Shown: positions 11,634 to 23,071 of the stretch, piece by piece
How the letters are laid out: every line of letters starts with the position of its first letter
Numbering within the stretch: position 1 is the first letter of the stretch
NCBI GenBank assembly: GCA_039881045.1
Contig: JAYWVB010000012.1
Location: 62,001-126,000 of the forward strand
Direction of reading: 5' to 3'
Length of the DNA stretch: 64,000 nt
From: Chaetomium olivaceum
Lineage: Eukaryota > Ascomycota > Sordariomycetes > Sordariales > Chaetomiaceae
Translations under genes and position numbers: made by a program
Notes under the pieces: generated by a model
Seen by the model: only the letters and a program-made list of their open reading frames with translations
Database searches by the model: none
What the model was told of the DNA's origin: nothing

Positions 11634-12053
11634 ATGGCAACCGACTACGTTAAACCAACCGAGGGATTCAAGGCGCTCTCAGTCTCCTCCATCACCGAAA
11701 TCTACACCAAGAGCCTGCAACTCATCTACCCCGCCGCTAGGGACATCGCCAAGGAATTGGATTTATATGCCTCGGGATTTGCGAAGAATGCAAAGGCTCG
11801 GATAGACGAGTTGGTCGTGACCGCTCAGAATCTGAGGTGGGAGAAGGAGAGGCTTGAAAGGGAGGCCGAAGCGGCGCGCGAAGGAACCGCAGAAGCCGTC
11901 GAGACTATCCACAAGTTTTTGACTGCTAGTGACCTGGAGGACCTGCGGAACTATCGAAAGGGCGACGAAGACAAGGCCGAGGCGGCGGTGGATCCTGCGA
12001 CTCAGACTCCCCCGGACAGCCCATCTCGTCCCCATACACCTCCTACGGATTAG
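11634..12053 (+). CDS. Hypothetical small helical protein, 139 aa
   Basis: Single coding exon preceded by a TATA-like box and a probable 5'-UTR intron, which supports expression. The family is not recognised. Residues 1-50 look helical and moderately hydrophobic (ITEIYTKSLQLIYPAARDIA). Residues 50-95 are a charged helix (LRWEKERLEREAEAAREG). The C-terminus is a Pro/Thr/Ser tail (TPPDSPSRPHTPPTD). The same tail character continues in frame past the TAG at 12051-12053, across a second TAG, to a TGA at about 12188. It is short, acidic and without a signal peptide. Function unknown. Confidence 0.55.
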   Translation: MATDYVKPTEGFKALSVSSITEIYTKSLQLIYPAARDIAKELDLYASGFAKNAKARIDELVVTAQNLRWEKERLEREAEAAREGTAEAVETIHKFLTASDLEDLRNYRKGDEDKAEAAVDPATQTPPDSPSRPHTPPTD

Positions 12054-12753
12054 ACTCCTACGGTTCAGATTCAGCCGCCCAACCCTTCTCCGGCCCGGAC
12101 TCTTACATCCTCGGTCAACCATCCTCCGGCCTAGACTTCTCCGACTCACACGCCTACGGCTACGGTTAGCCCTGCTGCGGTGTCATGAATATGGACAGGT
12201 CCTACCAAACTCTCGACTGAAACACCAAACTGTTCTTCAGCACCATAATCCGACAATCGGCGCACCCCCGGTCATTCACACGCACTCAAAAACTCCCCTC
12301 CCGCCCGACTACATCTTAGATAGTTACAATCTAGTCCCTTTGTTTCCCTTCGCCACCTCATATCTGGTTCGCATGCATCTGTCCTTTTTCTACTCTGCGC
12401 AGCATACGGGAGTCTGTAGTGGTCACTACCGCACAACTCCGTTTTGTGATTACCATGGCTGCAACACGTTCATTATTGTTTATTAGCTTGTTTAAGCGAA
12501 GGCTTTTGAAGTTGACTGGTTGCCCAGATTCCTCAGACAATCAACTGTCAGAATCCTTCTCTCTCACCTCTCAAGAAAAGACCCACATTGAAAGCTCAAA
12601 CAAATATCTAATTGGTCTGACCGCCTGGCCCTGTGATTCAATTGGGTGTGTGTGTGTGGTCACAGTGACACTGCTGTGGTGGGATGACCTTACCCTTTGG
12701 GTGCGAAGGCACCTTAACTAACTATTATCTGGTGCTTAGGTCCGAGGCATAAT
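12054..12753. other. 3' flank and intergenic
   Basis: The first 135 bases read as a continuation of the Pro/Thr-rich tail of the preceding protein beyond its stop. The remainder holds a short GT run near 12646-12660 and no recognisable gene. Confidence 0.4.
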
Positions 12754-14778
12754 ATGCCCAACAAGGCTCCGAGGGCGGAAGTTCCGTTGCAGAGCCCAAC
12801 TCTCTCCTCTTCTCTTCTTATTTTTGCGCTCGTACACGAAATGGCGCGTGCGATAACCTTTTTGGCCGTTTTGGTGTTTTTGCTCGGACTCAGCGACAAC
12901 GTGACAACTGCCGCAAGGATACGGGTCTTGGAATACGCCGTCTGCTTCGAGTATTTTGCGCCCCGCGAGCCCGGAACCCCCGGATTGGCTGGGCCGATCC
13001 AGGAGGGGGAATGCAAGATCACCGCCGTGCAGCAACAACTGGCCACTCTCCGGGCTTGGTTAGGAGCTCTCGAGGCACTCCCTAGTAAAACAAGACAGCT
13101 CCTTACTTTTCCAGTCATTTGGTGTAATTATTTGATATGACGTGCTGACTCTCCGTCTGTACCAGCCCTCCTCGTTGGACTGCCCTTGGGTTACTATGCG
13201 GACAAGGTCGGGCGGCGTCCGGTGTTAATATGGAGCGCTATCGGGATTTTGCTCAACCTCGGTAGCATGGTGACCATTTGTGAGTTCAGTTGTTGCGGTT
13301 GTTGTTTGCCAGGCTTGATCACCCTTTTTGTGATCCGTGACGGCTCGCAGCTCACTTTGCGTGATAAAAAGGCTACCTTCGGCAACTGTTCCCTGTAAAT
13401 GCTGTACTGGTGTCACCCATCTTTCTCCTCTTCGGGGGAGGCAAGTTCGTGTTTCTGGCCATGATCACGAGCATGACGATCGATGTCAGCCCCGAAAATA
13501 AACGGTACGTTGCTTGAAAGGCCGTCCAACCGTTAGCACAGAGTATCCATTCTAATCCGGTGCCTTGACTCCAGAACGAACAATGTCTTCATGGTGTTCA
13601 TACCGGAACTCATTACCGGCATCATCGGCCCACCGATCGGGGCTTGGTTATTATCATGGAGCCTCTGGGCCACGCTAATCACCGGTACCCTCGTTCCTTT
13701 TCACGTTTGTTGTGATGGCGGTTCTACCGGCGGAAACTTCGGAAAGGGGTAAGCTTCTTCCTGTCTCGCCAGACGCCGACCCAAGAGAATACGAACCGCT
13801 TCGGCAGAACGGTTGGGGAGAAACAACGGACTCGACCTTCACCTACATTGCAGACCCGGGCGAAGAAAACGTTGCGCCACCAGCCCAGATTGGGCCCCGC
13901 GAAAGACTTTGGACGGTGGTTATGCTCAACCAGCTCGCCGAAGTAGTTCACGGCGTGTTACTGTTCCCCTTCAACAAAAACGTGGCATTGGCACTGGCTT
14001 CGGTCGTTGTTTCAACGTCTAGCCAGATTGACGACATTTTGCTGCCCTTTCTGTCCATCACGTACAACTGGTCTCTTGCTCAGGTGCGTTTAAATACCTA
14101 GGCTCCTTGATGATTTATATTTTGGCGGGGTTACTGCATACTAACAATCGGATGTTTATCTGAGCAACAGGCATCGAACATCCTGCCACTGCTGGCGGTG
14201 CTCAACCTCGGCTTTGCTTTTGCCCTGCCTCGGTTGGCCAACACGATCAGAACCGCCTCCGGGTTGACTTCTTGGGAGGTGGATTGGGCGCTTACCGTAG
14301 GAAGCGTGTTGCCTCTTGTTGCCGGCGCTATCGTCATCGGATTGTGGCAAACCATGGAGGGCACAGTCACTGGTACGAAATTCTAATCATTCTTACTTGT
14401 CAGACATTCGTTTTGTATCCTAACACTTTTCATCAGGTCTGGTCATCCAGACAGCCGGCTATGGAAACCGCCTTTTCCTGTTATCCCTGCTACCTTCCAT
14501 GGTACCAGCGGATACTCGGGCTCAACTTTACATGTTGTTAAGTTTGGTCGACACATTGGGCGGATTCGCCAGGTCTACGCTCATGGAACCTCTGTTCGGG
14601 TTCAGTCTCGGCCTTGGGGGAAGAGGCACCGGGCTTCCTTTCATAGTCTCTGCGGTAAGTACTACGGAAGAATATGGGCATGAGAGTGGTGATTCTGATT
14701 TTGAACTAGTCCTGCCAACTTGCTGCCGGTGCTCTTCTATCTTTGATGCGACCGCAGGCGGACGCCATCTGTGTTTAA
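12754..14778 (+). CDS. MFS transporter (drug:H+ antiporter-like), one-base frame break
   Basis: Twelve-TM-type MFS carrier at the left edge of the metabolite cluster, a common position for an efflux pump. Exons join cleanly across introns at about 13085-13165, 13278-13364, 13505-13574, 14082-14169, 14374-14435 and 14656-14709. The signature loop GYYADKVGRRPVLIWS (MFS motif A) follows the second exon start. SMTIDVSPENKRTNN and LITGIIGPPIGAWLLSW mark TM4-6. A hydrophilic central loop (SPDADPREYEPL) leads to the second half, including FPFNKNVALALASVV and LYMLLSLVDTLGGFARSTL. It ends SLMRPQADAICV at TAA 14776-14778. Near 13699 the frame needs one base fewer (CCTTTTCACG), otherwise the product stops mid-protein. 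Export of a cluster product is inferred from position. Confidence 0.8.
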
Positions 14779-14901
14779 GGGGGATGGATTTCATGCCGGT
14801 TTGAACACCCCAGATATTCCTGATTTAGTTTTCATTGTCCCTGTTTTAGAACTTTTAGAGCCGAGGAAATAGACACCCTAGTCTCCAAACCAAAAAGAAC
14901 C

Positions 14902-17460
14902 CTAAGGCAACGACACCCTCGCCTTCCTAGCCTGCACCGCATTCCTGGCCCTCTCCGCCCTTTGCCCCAAATGATACTTCATCCCCACATGGCAGATCAT
15001 GCGCCGGTCTGTCTTCTTGGACGGCGTGCGCGGCACGTGTGACAGCTGCAGGAACTGCGTCGGCACCATGTACGGCGGCAGCGCGGCCGCAATCGCCTCT
15101 CGGATCTCGGCTACTTTGATGGCAGCGTGGGGGTCCGTGTTGGCGTCAGTGATGGTTGGCTCGTTGGGGAGGGCGGTAGGGGCGGGGGGGGTGGTTGTGT
15201 TGGGGGAATGGCCGTCTAGGTACAGGAGGGCGGTGAGCACGGGGTCTTCCTCGCCGTCAACAATTCCAAAAATGTCGACGATGATGGTGTCGAGGGGAGA
15301 GGCACTTGCGGGCCTGGTGCTCAACCTCGAGCGCGTTGATGCGGCAGCCGTCGAGCTTGAGGATGTGGTCCTTGCGCCCGACGTAGTCGATCGTGCCGTC
15401 ATGATTCCACCGGCCAAGGTCGCCGGAGCGGTAGAGTCTGGGTTGGGCGTTGCCTGAGACGCGGGTAGGGTGCATCGCGGTCAGCCAGGCTGGGGGAGCC
15501 TCGAGAAAGACGGCTTCTGTCCGTCGGGTGACGGTTTGGTCGAGGTATCCGCGAGCGAGGTGCGAGCCTTCCATGAGAAGCTCGCCTACGGCGCCAACTG
15601 GTAGGAGCTTGCCGTGGTTGGTTGCGTCTACCACAAAAACGGCACCGCTTGTTGGTCGGCCCACGTTGGTCCGTCCCGGGCGTACCTTGTCGTTGTAGCA
15701 ACAGCTGATGGCGGCTTCGCCCATGCCGTACTGATTAACAAGCCGTGTGCTGCCGCCCGTCCACTTTGCCACGAGCTCGGCCGACAGTGGTTCTCCGCCA
15801 ACGCAGAGAATCTTCAGACTCGGGACGTCCGCCGGGTCCAGTTTGACAGCCACGGTTGGCGTGAGAAAGGCCGCGTTGGCTTTGAGGATGTTGATGTTGT
15901 AGGCGAGATCCTGGACCGTCCCCATGGGACCCGGCACGCAGCAGCAGCCTCCCGTGATCAAGGGCACCATGAACTCCAGGTTGCTGATGTCAAACGCGTA
16001 GTCGTCAAAACTGAGATAGCGCGTATTTGTGTCGAGAGCCAGGATCTTGGCATAGTTGCGGATGGCTGTCGCATATGACCGGTGCACTTGCACAATACCC
16101 TTGGGTTTTCCGGTGCTGCCCGAAGTAAAGAGGACAAGACAGGCGTTCTCGGACCGCACCGTGTCGCATACGAGACCTCGATCCGGTACTGGGAGGCTGC
16201 GTAGGATGCTCGGGGAGGTTTCGACAGTGACTGGGACGAGATGGCGGAATCGGTTGGCGTGCTTCTCATCGCAGACGATGATGCGGGTGCTGGTACGGCT
16301 AATGACTGAGTCGAGATAGGCAGGTGGGTTGGTGGCGTGGATGGAGATGTAAGCACCCCCAGCACGCATAATAGCCAGTCGGGCCACTACGGCCCAGATG
16401 GATTTCTCAAAGCAGCTGAGCACAAACGTCTCGGGTTTCACGCCGAGCTGGGCCAGCTTGTAGGCTAACCTCTGCGACAGATCGTCAAGTTCACCGTACG
16501 TCAGGGCCTCTCCGTCCGTTGATAGCACCGCAGTGCAATTGGGATACTTCCTGCATTGCGCCACAATCATGTCATGGATACATTGCTCCTCTGCTGGACT
16601 GACAGATGCGGTAAGTTGCCGGACTGACTGCCAGTCGTGGGGAGAGCAAACATCAATGTCCTGTAGTTTTGTTGTGCCGCGACTCGGTACCCTCAAGGCT
16701 AGGTCTGCTAACTGCGAGGCGATATGCTGAAAGGTCCGGAATACGCTGGTTGCGGCATCCTGACTCGTATGGGAGCGCCGGAACTCGAGCGTTGCTGAGA
16801 TGCGGCCGTTTGACTCCTTGCTTATGCCGACACGGATGTCCATCTAGTGTATCAACATTTGCTTAGTATGTGGTCCTGCAGTACTAGGTGGATTCTAGAG
16901 ACTTACACCCGAGGGCTTTCTGGCCCCCAACGCCCTGGGTCTTGTGCCACCGTCGCCCTCGCCGGAGTAGTAGAGCATCGTGTTGGCAAACGCCCCTGCT
17001 GCAAGCTGCCCTTTCACGATACGAATTTCATGACCGCGCGGCGCTGCCAGGACGACGGATGGCGTGCTGCCCCTTATTCTTCTCAGAAAATCCCGGGTTT
17101 CCTCGTCTCCGTCGACCCGCGTAAAGTATAAAACTGCATCAATGCCTGTGCTGTTACTGCAACTTGGCGGCACCACTTCTTGGTAAGCGAAGCAGAGGAT
17201 GTCTGCCTGGACAAAACGTTGCAGCGTCAAAATCCAGGCCGCCTTGCATATTGTCAGCGGATCGACGTGGTGGCCAGATTCGTGCCACTCCCTCTCCGGG
17301 AGAAATTGAGTCTCGATGACAGACCCAAACTGGGTGACCGGTGCTGAGACTGACAACGTCGGGGTTGTTCGAGAGCCCCGGAGGGGGGCAACAAGCAAGG
17401 GGGAAACCTGTCATGTTTAACCCTTGAATCAGGATGCTCGTCAATGCGTGGAGGAGACAT
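14902..17460 (-). CDS. NRPS-like protein: partial condensation plus adenylation domain, frame breaks
   Basis: The N-terminal part (exon 16895-17460) resembles the second half of a condensation domain. It joins through an intron near 16855-16905 to an exon ending that domain and starting an adenylation domain. The A-domain core motifs are all present: LTYGELDDLSQRLA (A2), LVLFTSGSTGKPKG (A3), NQYGMGEAAIS (A5), YRSGDLGRW (A7), GRKDHILKLDGCRI (A8) and PPYMVPTQF...PSKKTDRR (A10, with the catalytic Lys). No carrier domain with a GG(H/D)S motif follows; the protein ends about 35 residues after A10. The frame changes once at a CCCC run near 15290 and probably once at a CCCCC run near 17395. By family it should activate an amino or aryl acid as the adenylate. 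The substrate cannot be assigned. Confidence 0.85.
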
Positions 17461-18383
17461 GTTTGATGTTTTAAGGGGTTGATGGTAGCTTGAGTATTTC
17501 ACACTTGTTCCTCTGTTCCTTGGTCAGAAGCGTAGTAGTATATATCCATTACTCAAACACACAGTAACATGGTTTAACAAGATAATATCGACTGGTTCTC
17601 CACGTTCTCGGAAGTCTAAGTCGTCAGCCCTGTCTCACCCTCCTGCGAGTCGACGTATTCAAGCCAGCTTCCTGCAAGGCTGTACCCGAGCTCCGGAGCG
17701 CTTCACTCGCTCACGCGTCTGGGCGACACCGCCCTTTTGTTCCCAGGTTGGTTAACCTATTTTTCACGCTATCCCAACTGGGAAATAGGGAGGCATGTCT
17801 GCAGGCCAGCTCCTGCAGATCGTTGATGCCTAACAAGCCACCGTGTATTGGACGAGCTGAACTGCATGGTGTGGGTGGGATTGGCATTCCACCACCAATA
17901 AAGTCACAATAAAAGCAACGAAGCACTGCAGCTTGACAATCATCCATGCTGTCGAGTCTTGACCATATTGAGCTGTGACATGAGCATGCCCGTCTTGCAG
18001 GAAGCTCATGCATCACGCATCGCGCGGATCACACCCAAGAAACTGCGGCGGGTGAAGAGGGGAGCTGGAGAGGAGGTTGCAAGCATGACGATGGGGTTGG
18101 ACGGGTCGACGGAGCCGCGTCGCACACTCATGGGAACCTCGGAGGTAATTACCCGGAGTCGGAGTGGGACGACCGACGAACCCCCTGTGCCCCAAAGTAA
18201 AGAGAGCGGAAGTTTCCATGTAGATTCACCCTGGAGAAGAGACACGCATCAAGAACCTTCACGGCCACGATTGAGATCTTTCTCTTGACTGAGACTCGCC
18301 CCCTCAGGGCTGATTGAATTTGCACTACCTGGACAAACCCCAACTCCTTACCTAGAGAGTGGGAACTGACAGCCGTCACTACG
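17461..18383. other. Divergent promoter region between NRPS-like gene and tyrosinase
   Basis: About 920 bp between two genes transcribed away from each other inside the cluster. Such a region often carries the shared control sites of a cluster. Short open frames at 17711-18288 show no domain. No palindromic binding site was obvious by eye. Confidence 0.45.
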
Positions 18384-21147
18384 ATGGCGTATAAGTACTA
18401 TCCCATCCAAGGCATCAAAGCCGGTTGGGGCCCTGGGAACCAAGTTCCTATCAGACGAGAGATAAATGAATGGAGCGAGAGCAAGAAGCGCGTGGACAAA
18501 ATGCAAGTGATCTTGTTTCTTCTGGCTCTCGAACGGTTCCAAGCGCTTCCGCCGACATCGAGGGATTCGTACTTCCAAATCGCGGGAATTCATGGCATGC
18601 CATACACCTCCTGGGACGAGCCTAATCTTACGGAGGAGGAGGTGCGGAATAAGGGTTACTGTGTGCATGCCAATGCTCTCTTTCCGCTATGGCACCGCCC
18701 ATATCTCCTGCTTTACGAGGCACGTATTACCACCACTCGGAGGTCTATGTGTTGGCGGATGTTTTACTCACAATGTGCGATTGGTTAGCAACGCCTCTAC
18801 GAGATCATGGTCGACGAAATCATCCCGAACCTGAGGCTTGGTCGAGATGGAGAGACCGAGCTCCGAATAGCCGCCAGCTCATGGCGCCTCCCCTACTGGG
18901 ACTGGGCCAAGAATCCCCAAGTACCAAAGCTGGTACGCCCTGCGAGGTTCAGAATCCCGCTCGTCAAAGGGGAGATCGATAATCCGCTCTACAAGTTCAA
19001 AATGCCGCGCGGGAAGAAGATGAGTGACTACGGGGTGGGGCCCCTCAAAACCGTGGAGTTTGATGATGCTATCCAGTACGGTGAATGTGTTGCGACAAGC
19101 CGTTGCCCGACAAAAGAAGAGCGTACGGACATTGAGGGGAGTTGGAAGAACGGTGTCGTCCACCATTCCACGGTGGACAAGTTCTTCTCTGCCCGCTCAT
19201 CTATCACGGACTTTGACTACGGCAAAACCGCCGAGATGGTGTACCGACTACTTACGTATCCCCTGGATTTCAAGAGCTTCGCAACCACGGCGAGGGATGC
19301 CACCGAGATCTCAGCAAGCGGATCCAAGGTGATGCTGGACATGAATCTCGAGTTCATCCACAACAACATCCACTACTGGGTGGGCGGCGATGGAGGCCAG
19401 ATGTCTCAGATCCCGGTCGCAACCTTTGACCCCATCTTTTGGTTTCATCACTGGTAAGGGGGGCATTCCATGGAGACATGGTTATGAGTAAACACTGACG
19501 CATCTGTTATTTAGCAACCTCGACCGCTTGTTCGCCATCTGGCAGACGCTGAATCCAGACAAGTGGTTCGGCGCGGACAAGACAAGGCCGTTCGACCAAA
19601 AGGTCATCGGAATGGGTGACATAGTCACCAACAAGACGCCATTCCGGCCTTTTCACAAAGACATAAAAGGGACACTCTGGGACGCCGACGCCGCCGCTGA
19701 TTGGTTCAAGCTGGGATATACGTACCCTGAGCTTCAGCCTTGGTTGCCCGACGATAATCCAAAAGCTACGCTCCTTCGGACCATCAGTGACACGTATGCC
19801 GTGTCTCGGACGGAGGCGCTCGAGATGGGCAAGCCCGGTGGCGAGCTCGCGGGAGTGGTAGATGTCAAGGACGTGAGCGTCGTGATCACTGATTATGCTG
19901 TGAGCATCAAGTATTCGAAGTGAGTCTTTTCCCAAACCCGTTATTGACTCCCGGTTTAATGGTGTTTCAAGGTTTGCCATGGGTGGCCGCCCCTTTAATA
20001 TCGAGTTGTACCTTCATCCCGAAGAGGGACCCGGAAATGACTTCAGCCCCGAGGAATTCCTCACCAGTGTCTACAACTTCAGCCAGCCGGCTGAGCACAA
20101 CGGCGAGACAGTGTGTTCCAACTGCAGCGATCTTCAGGAGAAGGACGTCCAGGTCACCGCGTACATCCCCGTCACTTCGTACCTGGTCAAGATGATCCAG
20201 CAAAAGCAGTTGAAGAACCTGGATCAAATCAACGTCGAGAAGGTTCTGAAAAGGATCTACTACCGTGTTTCACAGGTACGCGTTTTCCCGTTTTCATTCT
20301 TCTTGTTGTTCATCCCGAGATGCGAGAATCTTACCGACGAATACTATGAGCAGGTCGGAAAGACGGTACCCAGAGAGCAGTGGAAGGACTCTCTAAACCT
20401 CAAAGTAGATGTCTCGGTGTGCAAGATGGAGTACCCCAAGGATCCCGATGCCCCCTCAATAGTCAATAACCCCCAGGTAATTCCGTCACTCAGTATCGGC
20501 CGAGAAGATGACGGAAACGATGCAAACAACGAGAATGATGGCGGCAATTCGACGGCCCCGACACCGTAAGTCTTCTTCCCCTTCTTGTTACCATTGCTCT
20601 GCATTCCCCTAACTCCCTACACGGCAGTGTTCCTAAACACGACGTGGGTATCAACACCGCCGCTGCGCTCCAGGAGGTTGTGTCCGACGGGGGATCCATT
20701 GTGATAAGAGCGCCGTCTATCCAGGTTGGCCAACCGCCGCCCGGAACGAGGCTAACGACAACGATAATGTCACTTTTATGGGTGAAGGACGGCGCTAACT
20801 TAGAGGATACTGAGTCCTACGACGAACTCTTGCGTATAGGGATCCGTAACAAGGGCCAACCTGTGCTCCTTTGCACAAGTAAGGAAGCCGGCCGGGGTCC
20901 TGTGACGCTTGCGGATCTCTCTCCAGCCTCCTGGTTCCAGGGAGACAACCCTGTAATTCGGGTGGATATCAAGGGGAGCGAATTCGTTGTTCATATCGAC
21001 GGGAGAGAGGTTGGTATCGTTAACAGGGCTGTCAAGGGAGGCAATGTGACGCATGTCAGGTACTGGACTAGTGGGCCTCGTGCTCAACCAATGTTGGGGA
21101 AGGCTATAACTGTGGAAACATACCAGCAGACCAATCTGGTGCCTTGA
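18384..21147 (+). CDS. Tyrosinase (type-3 copper), long form of 813 aa
   Basis: Copper oxidase that hydroxylates monophenols and oxidises diphenols to quinones. Six exons (18384-18719, 18789-19453, 19515-19919, 19972-20275, 20354-20565, 20628-21147) total 2442 nt in one frame. Copper A: IHGMP and YCVHANALFPLWHRPYLLLY, including the Cys-x-His pair that forms the thioether in fungal tyrosinases. Copper B: EFIHNNIHYWVGG and FDPIFWFHHCNLDRLFAIWQ. A C-terminal part with FNIELYLHPEE and the pair CSNCS (CxxC) follows, as in tyrosinase lid domains. After an acidic Asp/Asn-rich linker (REDDGNDANNENDGG) comes about 165 residues not normally present in fungal tyrosinases of about 550-650 aa. No signal peptide is seen. 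Intron 1 has a GC donor. It lies between the adenylating enzyme and the PLP enzyme. Confidence 0.93.
18720..18788 (+). other. GC-AG intron 1 of the tyrosinase
   Basis: The exon end TTTACGAG is followed by GCACGT, not GT, and the intron ends GGTTAG. Removing these 69 bases joins LLLYE to QRLYEIMVDE in frame, exactly as the family needs. The downstream GT at 18724 would shift the frame. Confidence 0.75.
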
Positions 21148-21257
21148 GATGGGCAATTGCTAGGGGAAGGAAAGCCGGGTAGCAGAGGGCATTGGAAGGG
21201 AGGATTCAGATATATTTGCTATGTAAGGTACCTTTCCTTTTCTCAAACTTACCCATG

Positions 21258-22806
21258 TCATAACCCAACATGTTCGTGTTCCCCAAACTTCTTAACGCAA
21301 ACCTCGTTGTTGCAATAAGACAGGAAACACTCCCGACACCAGTCCTGCGAAACAGCCTGGATGCCACACACAAAGCACCACAGGGGCGCAAAGCCAGCCC
21401 GATCAGCCTCCGCGGATAGCTTCTGTCTCTGCTTCCGACTCTCAGGCCCAAAGACGTTCTCCATAAGCAAATCGCGGTCGGCATACGCAGCACCGAGACT
21501 GGGCAACCAGCGCACGATGGGGCTCCGGCGGCGGATGGCGCCCATGATACCAAACCGCGTGACGTACTTCTTGTCGAGGGCGATCATGGCTGCCAAGCCC
21601 CTGATAACCCCCGGCTCCCTGGTTTGGGGCTCCAGCTCGTGAAGGATGTTGCGGATAGTCTCGCCGATCTGGACGCTCCGCGCGGGCCAGTTTTGAGCCT
21701 CCGCCTTGCGCAGAGTGCCATAGGCTTCGATGAGCGTCGTCAGGCCGATGGGTCGGCTCACGAGCGCGCGGTAGTACAGAATTGTCTGCTTCATGTCGGC
21801 CGTTTCGGTGTAGCCGAGGTTTTTGATCAGCGCGCCGTTGAAATTCAGCGCAATGCCGCTCACACCTAGCCCCTTGCCAAAAATCACAAGATCTGGTTGA
21901 AGATGTGGTTCTTGCGCTGCGTACTCGCTCCTCTGGAATGTGAACGGCGCGCCGCATCGAACTGCCGTCATGGTTTCGTCGACGATGAGCAGGAGTTTGT
22001 GCCGCGCACAGCTTTCCTTGAGCATACCCAATCGCTCTGGTGGGAGAATCGAGCCGTCCTCGGTGCTGACCAGATCAATGAGCGCCGCGATGCACCCCTG
22101 GGCTTTGGCGTCGGCAAGTAGAATGTCAAGGGATTTCTTTGTGGCCGTTCTGATATTGACTAGAACAGGCTTGGGTCCCGCGGCAATAGCGTTTATTTCC
22201 CATTCCTTTGAGGCGTGGGCCTTTTTGACAAGAAACCGTCAGCATTGCAGAACCTTCCATGGTAAAGGGTAGAAAACTTACAAGAGGGCCATAACCCGCT
22301 CCATAGCCGCCCACCTCGTAAACAAACTTGGGCTCCCGGACGTGGGTCTCATTCCACCCTAGCAAATCCAGGGCAAACTGGCGTACTCGCTGTCCGGTTT
22401 CTTCCGGCTTTTCATCTGGCCTGGGCGCCAAAGTTGGGGAGTGAAGGACCAAGGGGCTGGTAGCGCCCGTGTTAATGAGCAGACTGGCAATAGTTGTGGG
22501 ATGCAGAGCGTCGCTGGCGTGGGCATGCAATGACATTGGGTAATAGCCCTGGAAGAATCGGTGGAACAACGTAGTGTACTCTTCCAACAGCATGTGGTAC
22601 TTCCGCCCAGCCGCTGCCGGATTTGAGATGTACTCCTGCCACATCCGGGAGACTTCAAGGCCACCGTCCCCTACATCACCGTGGCCGCCGCCGTAGGAAC
22701 ATCCCCAGCTGTTGTGGAAGTCGTGGTCTGGTGGGGGATCAGCAGGACGGGCTGCCTTCAGCTGGGGGGGGTTGGAACTGTCCAACGAATCCGGATTGTC
22801 GCCCAT
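21258..22806 (-). CDS. Class-III PLP-dependent aminotransferase-like enzyme with Cys-rich tail
   Basis: Two exons, 22282-22806 and 21258-22220 (intron 61 bp), give 495 aa. The large-domain hallmarks of fold-type I class-III enzymes are present: GCIAALIDLVSTEDGSILPP, then LLLIVDETMTAVRCGAPF (the Asp that pairs with the PLP pyridine nitrogen) and PDLVIFGKGLGVSGIAL (the Schiff-base Lys). The N-terminal part holds GYYPMSLHAHASDALHP and VYEVGGYGAGYGPL in place of the usual substrate/cofactor loop. The last 45 residues, CFVCGIQAVSQDWCRECFLSY and more with CNNEVC and HEH, form a Cys/His-rich tail absent from typical aminotransferases. It is transcribed tail to tail with the tyrosinase, 110 bp apart. 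Transamination of a cluster intermediate is plausible; decarboxylation or racemisation cannot be excluded. Confidence 0.75.
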
Positions 22807-23071
22807 GCCAGCGTGGTGGGAAGTCAGGTGTTGTGCAGATCAGATGCGAGGTGCATGACAAGAACCGTGTCGGTAAACAGACGGCAGCACAGCTTTTATA
22901 AGTAAAGAGTGATAGCCCTTGTCCTTGCTGCACGAAAGTGCCCAACCCCCACAGCTGCACAAGTAGCCCAATCAACGCCACGGACAGGATCAGCACGTCT
23001 CACTCTCAGACGCTGAAAGTCTTAACACACAAGTGGGACTCTGTTTCCCAACTAACCTCATAATATACTAG

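Noticed and set aside
17711..18288. Short frames in the NRPS-tyrosinase divergent region
   Set aside because: No homology-like motifs; better explained as shared promoter sequence.
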